Assembly: GCF_000359125.1 (NCBI RefSeq)
Contig: NZ_CAAF010000063.1
Span: 62,001 to 126,000, forward strand
Origin: Mesorhizobium sp. STM 4661
GTDB taxonomy: Bacteria; Pseudomonadota; Alphaproteobacteria; Rhizobiales; Rhizobiaceae
Reading direction: 5' to 3'
DNA: 64,000 bases
The notes below the pieces were generated by a model that worked only from the letters and a program-made list of their open reading frames with translations, was not told the origin of the DNA and searched no databases. This document shows, piece after piece, positions 53,787-62,912 of the stretch; within the stretch, counting starts at the first letter, position 1; every line of letters begins with the position of its first letter. The position numbers and the translations under genes were made by a program.

Positions 53787-55196
53787 ATGAGCAAAAACCC
53801 CATTCACGTCATCGGCGGCGGCCTCGCCGGCTCGGAAGCCGCATGGCAAGCGGCCCAGGCCGGCATTCCTGTCGTGCTGCATGAAATGCGGCCGGTGCGC
53901 GGCACCGATGCGCACAAAACCGACGGCCTGGCCGAGCTTGTCTGTTCCAATTCCTTCCGCTCCGACGACGCTGAGACCAACGCGGTCGGCCTGCTGCATG
54001 CCGAAATGCGGCTGGCCGGATCGCTGATCATGAGCGCTGGCGATGCAAACCAGGTGCCGGCCGGCGGCGCGCTGGCCGTCGACCGCGACGGGTTTTCGCA
54101 AGCTGTGACCAGCAAGCTTGAAGCGCACCCGCTCATCACTATCCAGCGCGAGGAAGTGCCAGGCCTGCCGCCGGCGGACTGGGACCAGGCGATCATCGCC
54201 ACGGGCCCGCTGACGGCGCCGTCGCTTGCCCAATCGATCGCCGAAGCGACCGGCGCCGACGCGCTTGCCTTCTTCGACGCCATCGCCCCGATCGTGCATT
54301 TCGACACGATCGACATGAACATTTGCTGGTTCCAGTCGCGCTACGACAAGGTCGGTCCCGGCGGCACCGGCAAGGACTACATCAACTGTCCGATGGACAA
54401 GGAGCAATATCTCGCCTTCGTGCAGGCGCTTGTCGACGGCCAGAAGACCGAGTTCAAGCAATGGGAAGGCACGCCCTATTTCGACGGCTGCCTGCCGATC
54501 GAGGTGATGGCCGAACGCGGCGTCGAGACGCTGCGCCATGGGCCGATGAAGCCGATGGGGCTGACCAATGCCCACAATCCCGGCGTGAAAGCCTATGCGG
54601 TCGTCCAACTGCGACAGGACAATGCGCTGGGCACGCTCTACAACATGGTCGGCTTCCAGACCAAGCTGAAGCATGCCGAGCAGGTGCGCGTGTTCCGCGC
54701 CGTCCCCGGCCTCGAAAATGCCGATTTCGCCCGCCTCGGCGGCCTGCACCGCAACACCTACATCAATTCACCGACGCTGCTCGACGCCTCGCTGCAATTG
54801 AAGTCGCGACCAGGCCTGCGTTTCGCCGGCCAGATCACCGGCTGCGAAGGCTATGTCGAGAGTGCGGCCATCGGCCTGCTTGCCGGTCGCTTCGCCGCCG
54901 CCGAGCGGCTGGGCCATGCACCCTCGCTGCCGCCGCTGACCACCGCCTTCGGCGCGCTGCTCAACCACATCACCGGCGGCCACATCATCTCCGATGACGA
55001 ACCCGGAAAGCGCTCCTTCCAGCCGATGAACGTCAATTTTGGCCTGTTTCCGCCGGTGGAAGCGCCGAAGACCGAGGGCAAACGCCTGCGCGGCAAGGAC
55101 AAGACAGTGGCCAAGCGGCACGCGGTGACGTCGCGCGCGCTGGCGGATTGCCGCGAGTGGCTTAGGCTGCCCTCACAGGCGCAAGCGGCCGCGTAG
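53787..55196 (+). CDS. trmFO: Folate-dependent tRNA (uracil-54) methyltransferase TrmFO
   Basis: This flavoprotein of 469 aa makes ribothymidine at position 54 of tRNA using methylenetetrahydrofolate. It shows the FAD motif IHVIGGGLAGSEAA at the start and conserved cysteines in LVCSNSFRSDDAETNAVG and INCPMDKEQY. The start at ATG 53787 is fixed by the FAD motif; the open frame upstream covers the RNA genes and is not coding. Confidence 0.94.
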   Translation: MSKNPIHVIGGGLAGSEAAWQAAQAGIPVVLHEMRPVRGTDAHKTDGLAELVCSNSFRSDDAETNAVGLLHAEMRLAGSLIMSAGDANQVPAGGALAVDRDGFSQAVTSKLEAHPLITIQREEVPGLPPADWDQAIIATGPLTAPSLAQSIAEATGADALAFFDAIAPIVHFDTIDMNICWFQSRYDKVGPGGTGKDYINCPMDKEQYLAFVQALVDGQKTEFKQWEGTPYFDGCLPIEVMAERGVETLRHGPMKPMGLTNAHNPGVKAYAVVQLRQDNALGTLYNMVGFQTKLKHAEQVRVFRAVPGLENADFARLGGLHRNTYINSPTLLDASLQLKSRPGLRFAGQITGCEGYVESAAIGLLAGRFAAAERLGHAPSLPPLTTAFGALLNHITGGHIISDDEPGKRSFQPMNVNFGLFPPVEAPKTEGKRLRGKDKTVAKRHAVTSRALADCREWLRLPSQAQAAA

Positions 55197-55198
55197 CC

Positions 55199-56083
55199 AT
55201 GCCTGACTTCTCCATTCTGCCGCAGCTTGTGCCACCGGGCTGGCCAACGAGTGAAGAACCTTACGCTGGCGACTACGAAATTGTCTGGAGCATCTACATT
55301 AGATGCAATAACCTGCGGAAATTGCGCGACGTTCATATACCAGCGCTTGAAGCGTTGATCGGCCAACCCCACGACGGCAGGGGCTGGGTGATCGACAACG
55401 AGAATTACAATGAGAACCGCGACCGAAGCTTGAAGAGGATTGTTGCTGTAAAGCGACTTGAAAGTTCTTACACCGAGCAGTTCCTCCTCGATTTCATGAA
55501 GACGCTCTACTCGCTGTCGCCGTCCTGGACCATCCAAGCCCGTCTGAACACATCACATCCTCTTGGTGTGTATGTCTGCGGTCATTTCTCACGGGAGACG
55601 CCGGCTTCAGAGGCGCCGGCAGTCGTCGACGCACTCATCGAGTTGACGCCCGCTTTGCGGGCGACGGTCAATCTGGGCGTTACATTGGCTCGGGTCAACG
55701 CATCAGCGGTTAGTCCGGCCGCGGAAGCTTCCATTGGAATCTTGGATAGAGTAGGATACTATCCTACCCCAAACCATACGGGGAGCTGTATTATGGAAGC
55801 CGCCGAGAAACTGTCAGTCACCGTCACGCCCGCCATGGCGCGCATGATCCGTAAAAAAGTCGAGGAAGGCTCCTTCGGATCGGCAAGCGAGGTCATCCGC
55901 GCTGCACTTCGCGCCTTCCAGCGTGAAGAGGAAGAACACGCCGAGCGCATGGCCTCGATAAGGGCGCGCGTGAAGGCCTCGATCGAGGATGAGAGGCCGA
56001 ACCTTTCTGGGGAGGAGGTTCGCGACCGACTTAAGGGCTTCTTCGCGCAGTATTCGAGCCGCGCCGATGATTCGGCGGCTTGA
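55199..56083 (+). CDS. Hypothetical protein whose frame runs through parD
   Basis: An open frame of 294 codons starts two bases after the trmFO stop. The first 198 residues (from MPDFSILPQLVPPG to NHTGSCI) match no family I know and are richer in A and T than the neighbours. The last 96 residues are identical to ParD because there is no stop between. A palindrome and a ribosome-binding site in front of the internal ATG at 55793 argue that parD is translated by itself. The N-terminal part may be the rest of a gene into which parDE inserted. Confidence 0.4.
   Translation: MPDFSILPQLVPPGWPTSEEPYAGDYEIVWSIYIRCNNLRKLRDVHIPALEALIGQPHDGRGWVIDNENYNENRDRSLKRIVAVKRLESSYTEQFLLDFMKTLYSLSPSWTIQARLNTSHPLGVYVCGHFSRETPASEAPAVVDALIELTPALRATVNLGVTLARVNASAVSPAAEASIGILDRVGYYPTPNHTGSCIMEAAEKLSVTVTPAMARMIRKKVEEGSFGSASEVIRAALRAFQREEEEHAERMASIRARVKASIEDERPNLSGEEVRDRLKGFFAQYSSRADDSAA
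55751..55767. promoter_or_regulatory. Palindromic operator upstream of parD
   Basis: GTAGGATA and TATCCTAC form a perfect 8-base inverted repeat around a central C, 25 bases before the parD start. ParD-type ribbon-helix-helix proteins bind such palindromes to repress their own operon. Confidence 0.7.
55793..56083 (+). CDS. parD: ParD-type antitoxin
   Basis: This antitoxin of 96 aa has an N-terminal ribbon-helix-helix (KLSVTVTPAMARMIRKKVEEGSF) that binds DNA, then SASEVIRAALRAFQREEEE and a disordered toxin-binding tail. GGGGAG lies seven bases upstream of the ATG. It neutralises the ParE toxin, whose gene overlaps its 3' end by 17 bases. Promoter and operator probably lie inside the upstream open frame. 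Confidence 0.9.
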   Translation: MEAAEKLSVTVTPAMARMIRKKVEEGSFGSASEVIRAALRAFQREEEEHAERMASIRARVKASIEDERPNLSGEEVRDRLKGFFAQYSSRADDSAA

Positions 56084-56399
56084 GGTCGAGTATCGCGAAA
56101 GCGCCAGCAATGATCTGGCAGCAATTTTCAGACACATCGTCGAGGCCCGCGGAAGTCCTGACGTCGCACTGAAATTCGTTCTTCGCATCGAAGACCGCTG
56201 CCAGAGCATCGGCAATGCGCCTCGCGGCGGTCGTTCCCGCGACGACATCGTGCCAGGATTGCGAACAGTTCCGTTCGAGCATTCTGCCGTCATTGCTTAC
56301 ATCATCGATGACGGTCTCGTCCGCATCGTCAACATCTTCTATGGCGGTCGCGATTACGAGACGCTGATGCGCGATGGTGATTCGAGCGAGCCAGCATGA
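56067..56399 (+). CDS. parE: ParE/RelE-type toxin
   Basis: This toxin of 110 aa has the family start EVEYRESASNDLAAIFRHIVE and end RIVNIFYGGRDYE. ParE proteins poison DNA gyrase. The ATG at 56067 lies inside parD, giving translational coupling with antitoxin first, as in other parDE modules. The module may act as an addiction element for this stretch of chromosome. Confidence 0.9.
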   Translation: MIRRLEVEYRESASNDLAAIFRHIVEARGSPDVALKFVLRIEDRCQSIGNAPRGGRSRDDIVPGLRTVPFEHSAVIAYIIDDGLVRIVNIFYGGRDYETLMRDGDSSEPA

Positions 56400-56449
56400 C
56401 GGCACGGCAACTTTGTCTCGGTTGTCGTCGCTCGAACCAGTTGGATCGA

Positions 56450-57319
56450 TCAGGTCGTTGACGGAACCCAGCCGCGCGTCGCGCGGCGCAACAGCAGCCA
56501 ATGCCGGCGCACAGCCGAGAGCCGCGCCACGCTGCGCAGAGCTGAATGACGGACGCTTTCCATCTTGCCGAGATAGGCGCGCGACAGAGCCAGCGGCAGG
56601 AACGCCGGACGCAGCGAGGCCGGCAAGGCCGATGCCCCTTGCTCAAAGGCTGAAAAATGCTCGCGCGCCAGCGCGATCATCGCCGCCACGGCGCGTTGCG
56701 CGCCAGGGCCGCCATCGCCTTTGACGAACTCTTCCGGCGAGGAGCCGGCGGCCGCAAGAACATCCGCCGGCACGAAGCATTGGCCGCGCCTGCGATGCAG
56801 CGGCAACAGCAGCAGAAGACCGGTCATTGCCTGCGCGCAGCCTGCCCTGCCCGCCAGCTCGGCGAAACGCGGCGCTGCAATGGGGTCGAGCACCATCGCC
56901 GCGAGCTGGATGAGCGCAGCCGCCGTCTCGCCGCAATAGCCTTCCAGATCGGTACGCGACGGCATCGGATCGTCGTAAAGGTCGAAGATACGCGCATCGA
57001 GCATGTTGTCGAATGCCGGCTTCGGCAGGCGGTGGGTGGAAATCGTGGCCTTCAAGGCGTCGGCGACGGGATGACCGACGCCTGCCCCGTCATCTGCTGC
57101 CCCATCCTCCCCTGCAATGGCGTCGCGCCACCATTGCAGCCGCACCTCGCCGGGCAGCGGCTCATGGATGCGGTCGCGGATACCTGATATCTCGGCGTTG
57201 AAGGCATAGAGCGAAAACAGCGCGCCGCGCTTGTCCGCGGGCGCATAGAGCGCCGTGAGATAGCGGTCGTGGTCGGCGGCGCGCACCGCGTCCATGACGA
57301 TTTTTGCGTTGTCGATCAT
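56450..57319 (-). CDS. Phytoene/squalene synthase family protein (NDUFAF6-like)
   Basis: This protein of 289 aa has the trans-isoprenyl synthase fold, with LYAFNAEISGIRDRI and the DLYDDPMPSR and YCGETAAALIQLAA regions, but the two aspartate-rich DxxxD substrate motifs of true squalene synthases are not intact. The mitochondrial homologue NDUFAF6 assembles complex I. It lies one base from the Mth938 gene, homologous to NDUFAF3, so a complex I assembly role is likely. Confidence 0.8.
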   Translation of the reverse strand: MIDNAKIVMDAVRAADHDRYLTALYAPADKRGALFSLYAFNAEISGIRDRIHEPLPGEVRLQWWRDAIAGEDGAADDGAGVGHPVADALKATISTHRLPKPAFDNMLDARIFDLYDDPMPSRTDLEGYCGETAAALIQLAAMVLDPIAAPRFAELAGRAGCAQAMTGLLLLLPLHRRRGQCFVPADVLAAAGSSPEEFVKGDGGPGAQRAVAAMIALAREHFSAFEQGASALPASLRPAFLPLALSRAYLGKMESVRHSALRSVARLSAVRRHWLLLRRATRGWVPSTT

Positions 57320-57320
57320 C

Positions 57321-57710
57321 TCAATCGACGGCGATGAGCGCGGCGGCCACCGCGCGGTTTTCCGCCAGTAGAACGTTGTAGGTCCGCACCGCCGCACCAG
57401 TCGACATCGGGTCGGAGGAAATGCCCGCCGCCTTCAATGCGGCACGCAGCGCGGCCGGCAATGGTCTCAGATCGTTGCCGGTGCCGACCAGCAGGATCTC
57501 GACCTTGTCGGCCTCGCTAAGCAGTTTCTCGAAATCCGCCGCCGTAAGCGCTGTAGCGTCGGCCGGCTGCCAACCGTGGATGCCGGACGGCAGGCACAGA
57601 AGCGAGCCGCGATGCGACATGTCGGCGAAACGAAAACCGCCATTGCCATAGGCCTCGATCGGTGCACGGCCGGGGAAATGCGCCTCGCGGATGACGATGC
57701 CTTTGGCCAC
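57321..57710 (-). CDS. Mth938/DUF498 family protein (NDUFAF3-like)
   Basis: This protein of 129 aa has the Mth938 fold, with IEAYGNGGFRFADMSHRGSLLCLPSG and LLVGTGNDLRPLP. The start is GTG at 57710. It sits between secDF and the NDUFAF6-like gene. The human homologue NDUFAF3 helps assemble complex I. The pairing is common in alphaproteobacteria. Confidence 0.85.
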   Translation of the reverse strand: MAKGIVIREAHFPGRAPIEAYGNGGFRFADMSHRGSLLCLPSGIHGWQPADATALTAADFEKLLSEADKVEILLVGTGNDLRPLPAALRAALKAAGISSDPMSTGAAVRTYNVLLAENRAVAAALIAVD

Positions 57711-57724
57711 TACCGCAGCGGCCG

Positions 57725-60277
57725 TCAGGTCGCCACGGCTTTGCCGCCGCTCACTGGCTTTTCCTCGTCGGAGGTTGCGCTCTCGCCCCGCAGCTTGAAC
57801 AGGATGAGCAACGGCGCGGCGATGAAGATCGACGAATAGGTTCCGAAGACAACGCCGAACAGCATCGCCAGCGTGAACGAGCGGATCACCTCGCCGCCGA
57901 ACAGCACCAGCGCCAACAGCGCCAGGATCGTCGTCACCGCGGTCAGCGTCGTTCTCGACAGAGTCTCGTTGATGGCATTGTTCAGCAATTGCGGCAGCGG
58001 CATCTTCTTGTATTTTCGCAAATCCTCGCGAACACGGTCATAGACGACGATCGTGTCGTTCAAGGAATAACCGATGATGGTCAGGATCGCCGCCAGCGAC
58101 GATTGGTTGAATTCGAGCCCGGTGATGACGAAGAAGCCGATGGTCATGACGATGTCGTGCACGGTCGCAATGATCGCGCCGACCGCGAACTGCCATTCGA
58201 AGCGGAACCAGACATAGACCAGGATGCCGAGCAGCGCGACCAGCATGGCGATCGTGCCTTGCTTGGCGAGTTCGCCGGAAACCGTCGGCCCCACCACTTC
58301 GACACGGCGGAAGTCATAGTTGTCCTGCAGTTCGCCGCGCACCTTGTCGATGACGGTCTGTTCGGCGTTCTCGCCGCCGTCCTGCGTGCCGACGCGGATC
58401 AGCACATCGGTCGGCTCGCCGAACTGCTGCACCTGCACCTCTCCGATGTTGAGTTCCGAGAGCCTGCCGCGGATGTCGCCAAGATCGGCGTTGCCATTCT
58501 TGGCCTGCACCTCGATCAACGAACCGCCCTTGAAGTCGATGCCGTAGTTGAGGTCCATCGTCATGAACAGCACCACCGACAGGATCGAAAGCATGCTCGA
58601 CAGCGCGAATGTCCAGCGGCGGATGCCCATGAACGGAATTTTCGTACCCGGCGGAATGAAGGTCACCGGTGCCCGCGGCAACTCCTTCGGCCGCGCGCGG
58701 CGAAGCCAGATCGACACCAGCAGCCGGGTGAAGGTGAAGGCGGTGAAGACGGTGGTCAGGATGCCGATGGCGAAGGTTATGGCAAAACCCTTGACCGGCC
58801 CGGTGCCGATCCAGAACAGCACCACCGTCGCGATCAGCGCCGTGACGTTGGAATCGACGATGGTCGCCAGCGCCTTGGTGAAACCGGTGTCGATCGCCTG
58901 GATCACCGAGCGGCCGGCTCGTCGCTCTTCGCGGATGCGCTCGTAGATGAGAACGTTGGAATCGACCGCCATGCCGATGGTCAGCACAATACCGGCAATG
59001 CCGGGCAAGGTCAGCGTCGCGCCAAGCAGCGACAACAACCCGATGATCATCGCCACATGCACTGCCAGCGCAAGGTTGGCGAGGAAGCCGAGGAAGCCGT
59101 AGGCGACGAACATGAAGACGACGACGAGGATGGAGCCAATCACACCGGCGACCTTGCCGGCTTGAATAGAATCCTGGCCGAGGCCTGGACCCACCGTGCG
59201 CTCCTCGATCACCGTCAGCGTCGCAGGCAGCGCGCCGGCGCGCAGCAGCACGGCGAGGTCGTTGGCGCTCTGGGCAGTGAAACTGCCGGAAATCTGGCCG
59301 GAGCCGCCCAGGATCGGCTCGCGGATCTGCGGCGCCGAAATCACCTGATTGTCGAGGATGATGGCGAACAGCTTGCCGACATTCTGCGAGGTCGCCTGGC
59401 CGAAGCGCGCCGCCCCTTTGGAATCGAAGGTGAACGAAACCACCGGCTCGTTGGTCTGCGAGTTGAATGTCGCTTGCGCGTCGGCCAGGTTTTCACCCGA
59501 AACGATGACGCGGTTCTCGATCAGATAAGGGACCGGTGGATCGTCCTGCGAATACAGCACCGAGGATCCCGCCGGCGGACGGCCGTTGAGCGCATCCTGC
59601 ACCGGCATCGACTGGTCTACCATCTGGAACGTCAGCTTGGCGGTCTGACCGAGGATTTCCTTCAGCCGTTGCGGATCCTGCAGACCCGGCACCTGGACCA
59701 GAATGCGATCGTCGCCCTGGCGCTGCACGATCGGCTCGGTGGTGCCGAGTTCGTTGACGCGGCGGTCGACGACCTCGATCGACTGCGTCAACGCCGTCGA
59801 CGTGCGGTATTTGATGCCGGCGTCGGTGACGGTGAATTTGAGCAGGCCGGGCTCGGAATCATCCAGCGCCATCTCCTGAACGGAGCCGCCGGTGAACAGG
59901 CCCGCGGCCACCGGAGCGGTCAATGGCTTCAGCGCCGTCTTGGCGGCATCGATCTGCGCAGGATCGGTGATGCGGACCTGCACGGTCCGGCCCGATCCGG
60001 CAAGGCCGGTATAGCCGACCTTGGCGTCGCGCAGCAGCGTCCTGATCTCGTCGCGCGTCGTCTCCAGCCGATCCTTGATCAGATCGTTCGGATCCATCCT
60101 GAGCAGGATGTGCGAGCCGCCCTGCAGATCGAGGCCGAGCGTCATCTGTCGCTTCGGCACCCAATCGGGAAGCTTGGCGAGCGTGCTTGCAGGGAAAAGA
60201 TTGGGCGCAGCGAGGATCACTGTGGCGGCCACGGCCAGCCAGATCAGGATCATCTTGGAGCGCGAAAAATAAAGCAT
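57725..60277 (-). CDS. secDF: Protein translocase SecDF, single-chain fusion
   Basis: This inner-membrane protein of 850 aa joins SecD and SecF, which are separate in E. coli. The SecD half has LGLDLQGGSHILLRMD near residue 50 and the SecF half YGIDFKGGSLIEV near 580. Twelve helices and two large periplasmic domains are expected. It uses the proton gradient to complete protein export. It follows yajC by 51 bases, as usual. Confidence 0.95.
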   Translation of the reverse strand: MLYFSRSKMILIWLAVAATVILAAPNLFPASTLAKLPDWVPKRQMTLGLDLQGGSHILLRMDPNDLIKDRLETTRDEIRTLLRDAKVGYTGLAGSGRTVQVRITDPAQIDAAKTALKPLTAPVAAGLFTGGSVQEMALDDSEPGLLKFTVTDAGIKYRTSTALTQSIEVVDRRVNELGTTEPIVQRQGDDRILVQVPGLQDPQRLKEILGQTAKLTFQMVDQSMPVQDALNGRPPAGSSVLYSQDDPPVPYLIENRVIVSGENLADAQATFNSQTNEPVVSFTFDSKGAARFGQATSQNVGKLFAIILDNQVISAPQIREPILGGSGQISGSFTAQSANDLAVLLRAGALPATLTVIEERTVGPGLGQDSIQAGKVAGVIGSILVVVFMFVAYGFLGFLANLALAVHVAMIIGLLSLLGATLTLPGIAGIVLTIGMAVDSNVLIYERIREERRAGRSVIQAIDTGFTKALATIVDSNVTALIATVVLFWIGTGPVKGFAITFAIGILTTVFTAFTFTRLLVSIWLRRARPKELPRAPVTFIPPGTKIPFMGIRRWTFALSSMLSILSVVLFMTMDLNYGIDFKGGSLIEVQAKNGNADLGDIRGRLSELNIGEVQVQQFGEPTDVLIRVGTQDGGENAEQTVIDKVRGELQDNYDFRRVEVVGPTVSGELAKQGTIAMLVALLGILVYVWFRFEWQFAVGAIIATVHDIVMTIGFFVITGLEFNQSSLAAILTIIGYSLNDTIVVYDRVREDLRKYKKMPLPQLLNNAINETLSRTTLTAVTTILALLALVLFGGEVIRSFTLAMLFGVVFGTYSSIFIAAPLLILFKLRGESATSDEEKPVSGGKAVAT

Positions 60278-60328
60278 ATAGCGTCGTCCGTCAGGGCATG
60301 CTGGCGGATCGTTCCGCCGACAATTCGG

Positions 60329-60667
60329 TTATTTCTTGGCGTTCTGATTCGCCACCGGCTCGCCCTTGACGCGCACATCGGCGATCGTCGAGCGCAGCGC
60401 CGTCACCTTGATGCCGGCGCCGAGATCGATCTCGAGCTCATTGTCGTCGATCACCTTGGTCACCTTGCCGACGAAGCCGCCGCCGGTGACGACCGTGTCG
60501 CCGCGGCGAACGGCCGCCAGCATCTCGCCGCGCTTCTTCAACTGCGTGCGCTGCGGCCGGATGATCAGAAAATACATGATCACGAAAATCAGGACAAACG
60601 GCAAAATGCTGATGAACATATCCGGAGAGGCGCCGACGCCTTGGGCGTATGCCGGTGTAACGAACAT
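60329..60667 (-). CDS. yajC: Preprotein translocase subunit YajC
   Basis: This protein of 112 aa has one membrane helix (ISILPFVLIFVIMYFLIIRPQ) ending in the typical RPQRTQLKKR, and a small cytosolic domain with GDTVVTGGGFVGKV. AGGAG lies seven bases before the ATG at 60667. It forms part of the SecDF-YajC complex with the next gene. Confidence 0.95.
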   Translation of the reverse strand: MFVTPAYAQGVGASPDMFISILPFVLIFVIMYFLIIRPQRTQLKKRGEMLAAVRRGDTVVTGGGFVGKVTKVIDDNELEIDLGAGIKVTALRSTIADVRVKGEPVANQNAKK

Positions 60668-60800
60668 CGAGGTACTCCTGAATGGTGAAAAGCCGCCACA
60701 AGGCGGTCCCGCGAAATTTGGCCGGAATATAGTCGGTAAAGTTGCCAATGCAACTGCGCTGCCGGGCATTTCAGTTGCTTTTCCGGCTTGTTGAGCCGTG

Positions 60801-60855
60801 TTAGAGCGTGATCTCGAAAAATGAAGCCCGGTTTCCAGAAAAGATCATGCTCTAA
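60801..60855. repeat. RIME-like palindromic repeat
   Basis: TTAGAGCGTGATCT (60801-60814) pairs with AGATCATGCTCTAA (60842-60855), with a single G-T-type mismatch, around a GAAAAATGAAGCCCGG loop region. The sequence is that of the rhizobial intergenic mosaic element family. It lies between divergent yajC and the DUF815 gene. Confidence 0.8.
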
Positions 60856-60942
60856 CAAAAGGTTGGAACAGGTTCCGAAACTGCTGGAATCAAATAGGTT
60901 CCACGCCATGCCTCCCTGAAAGCGAAACAAAAAAGACAAAAA

Positions 60943-61818
60943 ATGACCGACAGCACCCTCGAAGCCCTGAACCAGAAGCTCGACCGCCTGATCGAGGCAG
61001 TCACTCGCCTTGCCCCGCCGCCGGTGCCGCAAACCGACCTTGGCGAGGCCGATTGCTTCGTCTGGCAGGCCGATCCGGGCTATCTGGAACCGGTGCGCAA
61101 GGTCAATCGCGTCGACATCGGCCTGATCCGCGGCGTCGACCGCGTCCGCGACATATTGGTCGACAACACCGAGCGCTTTGCCGCCGGCTATGCCGCCAAC
61201 AATGTGCTGTTATGGGGCGCGCGCGGCATGGGCAAATCGTCGCTGGTCAAGGCCGTGCACGCCGCCGTCAATGGATCGGCAAAGATCGACCTGCCGCTCA
61301 AGCTCATCGAAATCCATCGCGAGGACATTGACACGCTGCCGAAGCTGATGGGGTTGCTGAAGATGGCGCCTTACCGCTTCATCCTGTTTTGCGACGACCT
61401 CTCCTTCGACCATGACGACACCTCCTACAAGTCGCTGAAGGCGGCGCTCGAAGGTGGCGTCGAGGGCCGCCCGGCCAATGTCATCTTCTACGCCACCTCG
61501 AACCGGCGCCATTTGTTGCCGCGCGACATGATCGACAATGAGCGCTCGACCGCCATCAATCCGTCCGAGGCGGTCGAGGAGAAGGTTTCGCTGTCCGACC
61601 GTTTCGGCCTCTGGCTTGGCTTCCACAAATGCTCGCAGGACGAATATCTCGACATGATCGACGGCTATATCAGCCATCACGACCTTGCCATCGATCCCGA
61701 GACGCTGCGCGCCGAGGCGCTGGAATGGGCGACAACGCGCGGCAGCCGATCGGGCCGTGTCGCCTGGCAATTCACCCAGGATCTGGCTGGCAGGCTGGGC
61801 AGGCCGCTCAAGGACTAG
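60943..61818 (+). CDS. DUF815 family AAA ATPase
   Basis: This cytosolic ATPase of 291 aa has Walker A GARGMGKSSL near residue 90 and Walker B FILFCDDLSF near 147, plus the arginine-rich YATSNRRHLLPRDM segment. The family is widespread in proteobacteria and has no established function. It is divergent from yajC. Confidence 0.88.
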   Translation: MTDSTLEALNQKLDRLIEAVTRLAPPPVPQTDLGEADCFVWQADPGYLEPVRKVNRVDIGLIRGVDRVRDILVDNTERFAAGYAANNVLLWGARGMGKSSLVKAVHAAVNGSAKIDLPLKLIEIHREDIDTLPKLMGLLKMAPYRFILFCDDLSFDHDDTSYKSLKAALEGGVEGRPANVIFYATSNRRHLLPRDMIDNERSTAINPSEAVEEKVSLSDRFGLWLGFHKCSQDEYLDMIDGYISHHDLAIDPETLRAEALEWATTRGSRSGRVAWQFTQDLAGRLGRPLKD

Positions 61819-61954
61819 CAACTGTCGTCCGAAGCCGTCGGGCATATGGCCCGGCTTTCGCAAAACGCCTGCGCCGCAGCTCTGTTCTTTCTTTGTTCTC
61901 GAATTTGTGTCATTTTTTCTTGTCAAGCTCCGGTGACTCGAAGGCTGAAGGGGA

Positions 61955-62785
61955 ATGCAACTGGAAAACAAGGGCGCAGCTTTTCGCAAGCTTCATGAGG
62001 AACCAGGCGCGTTCGTCATTCCCAATCCTTGGGACGTCGGCACGGCGCGGATCCTCGCAGCCATGGGTTTTCGTGCCCTCGCCACCACCAGCGCCGGCAT
62101 GGCGTTCTCTCTCGGCGTTGCCGAGGGACAAGTCTCGCGAGAGGACACTTTAGGCCACTGCCGGGCCATCGCGGCGGCGACACCGCTCCCCGTCTCGGCC
62201 GATCTCGAGAAAGGCTTCGGCGACAGTCCGCAAAGTGCTGCCGAGACGATCAAGGCCGCTGCCGGCATCGGCCTGGCAGGGTGTTCCCTCGAGGATCACA
62301 CCGGCAGGCGCGATGATCCGATCTACAGCTTTGCACTTGCGGTCGAGCGGATCGAGGCGGCCGCGCAGGCGCGCCGCGCACTGTCTGATGATTTCGTCCT
62401 GACGGCGCGCTGCGAGAACTTCCTGTGGGGGCGTCCCGATCTGGATGACACCATTCGCAGACTGCAGGCTTTCGAGAAGGCTGGAGCCGATGTGCTCTAC
62501 GCGCCCGGCCTCCATGACCTCGGCATGATCCGCACCGTTTGCAGCGCCGTGACGAAACCGGTCAATGTCGTGATGGGCATGCCCGGCGCTACGTTTGATG
62601 TGGCCGAACTGGCGGACGCCGGCGTCAAGCGGATCAGCGTCGGCTCGGCGCTGGCACGGCTTGCTTTTGGCAACTTCGTCCGCGCCGCGCGGGAGATGAG
62701 ATCCGCAGGGACCTTCCGGTTTTCCGAAGAAGCCATGGGCTTCGCGGAACTAGAGGGCTTCTTCACCGGATCGACGAAGGCTTGA
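61955..62785 (+). CDS. Isocitrate lyase/PEP mutase superfamily protein
   Basis: This TIM-barrel enzyme of 276 aa has IPNPWDVGTARILAAMGFRALATTSAG at the start and the metal site region SADLEKGFGDSP and AGCSLEDHTGRRDDP. It lacks the KKCGH motif of isocitrate lyase, so it is more likely an oxaloacetate decarboxylase-, 2,3-dimethylmalate- or phosphonate-type lyase. The exact substrate is unknown. Confidence 0.85.
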   Translation: MQLENKGAAFRKLHEEPGAFVIPNPWDVGTARILAAMGFRALATTSAGMAFSLGVAEGQVSREDTLGHCRAIAAATPLPVSADLEKGFGDSPQSAAETIKAAAGIGLAGCSLEDHTGRRDDPIYSFALAVERIEAAAQARRALSDDFVLTARCENFLWGRPDLDDTIRRLQAFEKAGADVLYAPGLHDLGMIRTVCSAVTKPVNVVMGMPGATFDVAELADAGVKRISVGSALARLAFGNFVRAAREMRSAGTFRFSEEAMGFAELEGFFTGSTKA

Positions 62786-62797
62786 GAGCCAGCGACT

Positions 62798-62827
62798 GAA
62801 AAAGCCCGCCCCTAGGCAGGGCGGGCT
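62798..62827 (-). terminator. Terminator of the nlpD-like gene
   Basis: On the minus strand AGCCCGCCC pairs with GGGCGGGCT (62827-62819 with 62811-62803) around a 7-base loop and runs into a T-run. It lies 86 bases beyond the nlpD-like stop. Confidence 0.75.
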
Positions 62828-62877
62828 AAGCCGGCGGGCCGGACTGGAGGTCAGGCGGCCTGCAATCGTTTTTTCTT

Positions 62878-62903
62878 CTATTCGAGATAGGTCGACGGAT
62901 CGG
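62878..62903 (-). repeat. Micro-duplication of the nlpD-like 3' end
   Basis: These 26 bases repeat the last codons and stop of the nlpD-like gene (62913-62938) with about five mismatches. Both copies encode DPSTYLE followed by a stop (TAG here, TAA in the gene). Confidence 0.7.
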
Positions 62904-62912
62904 CTCTTCCTT

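Noticed and set aside
57989..60688. 899-codon open frame on the strand opposite secDF
   Set aside because: It mirrors secDF and yajC codon by codon, is rich in Arg, His, Asp and Gln, and has no domain or start signal. It is a high-GC shadow.
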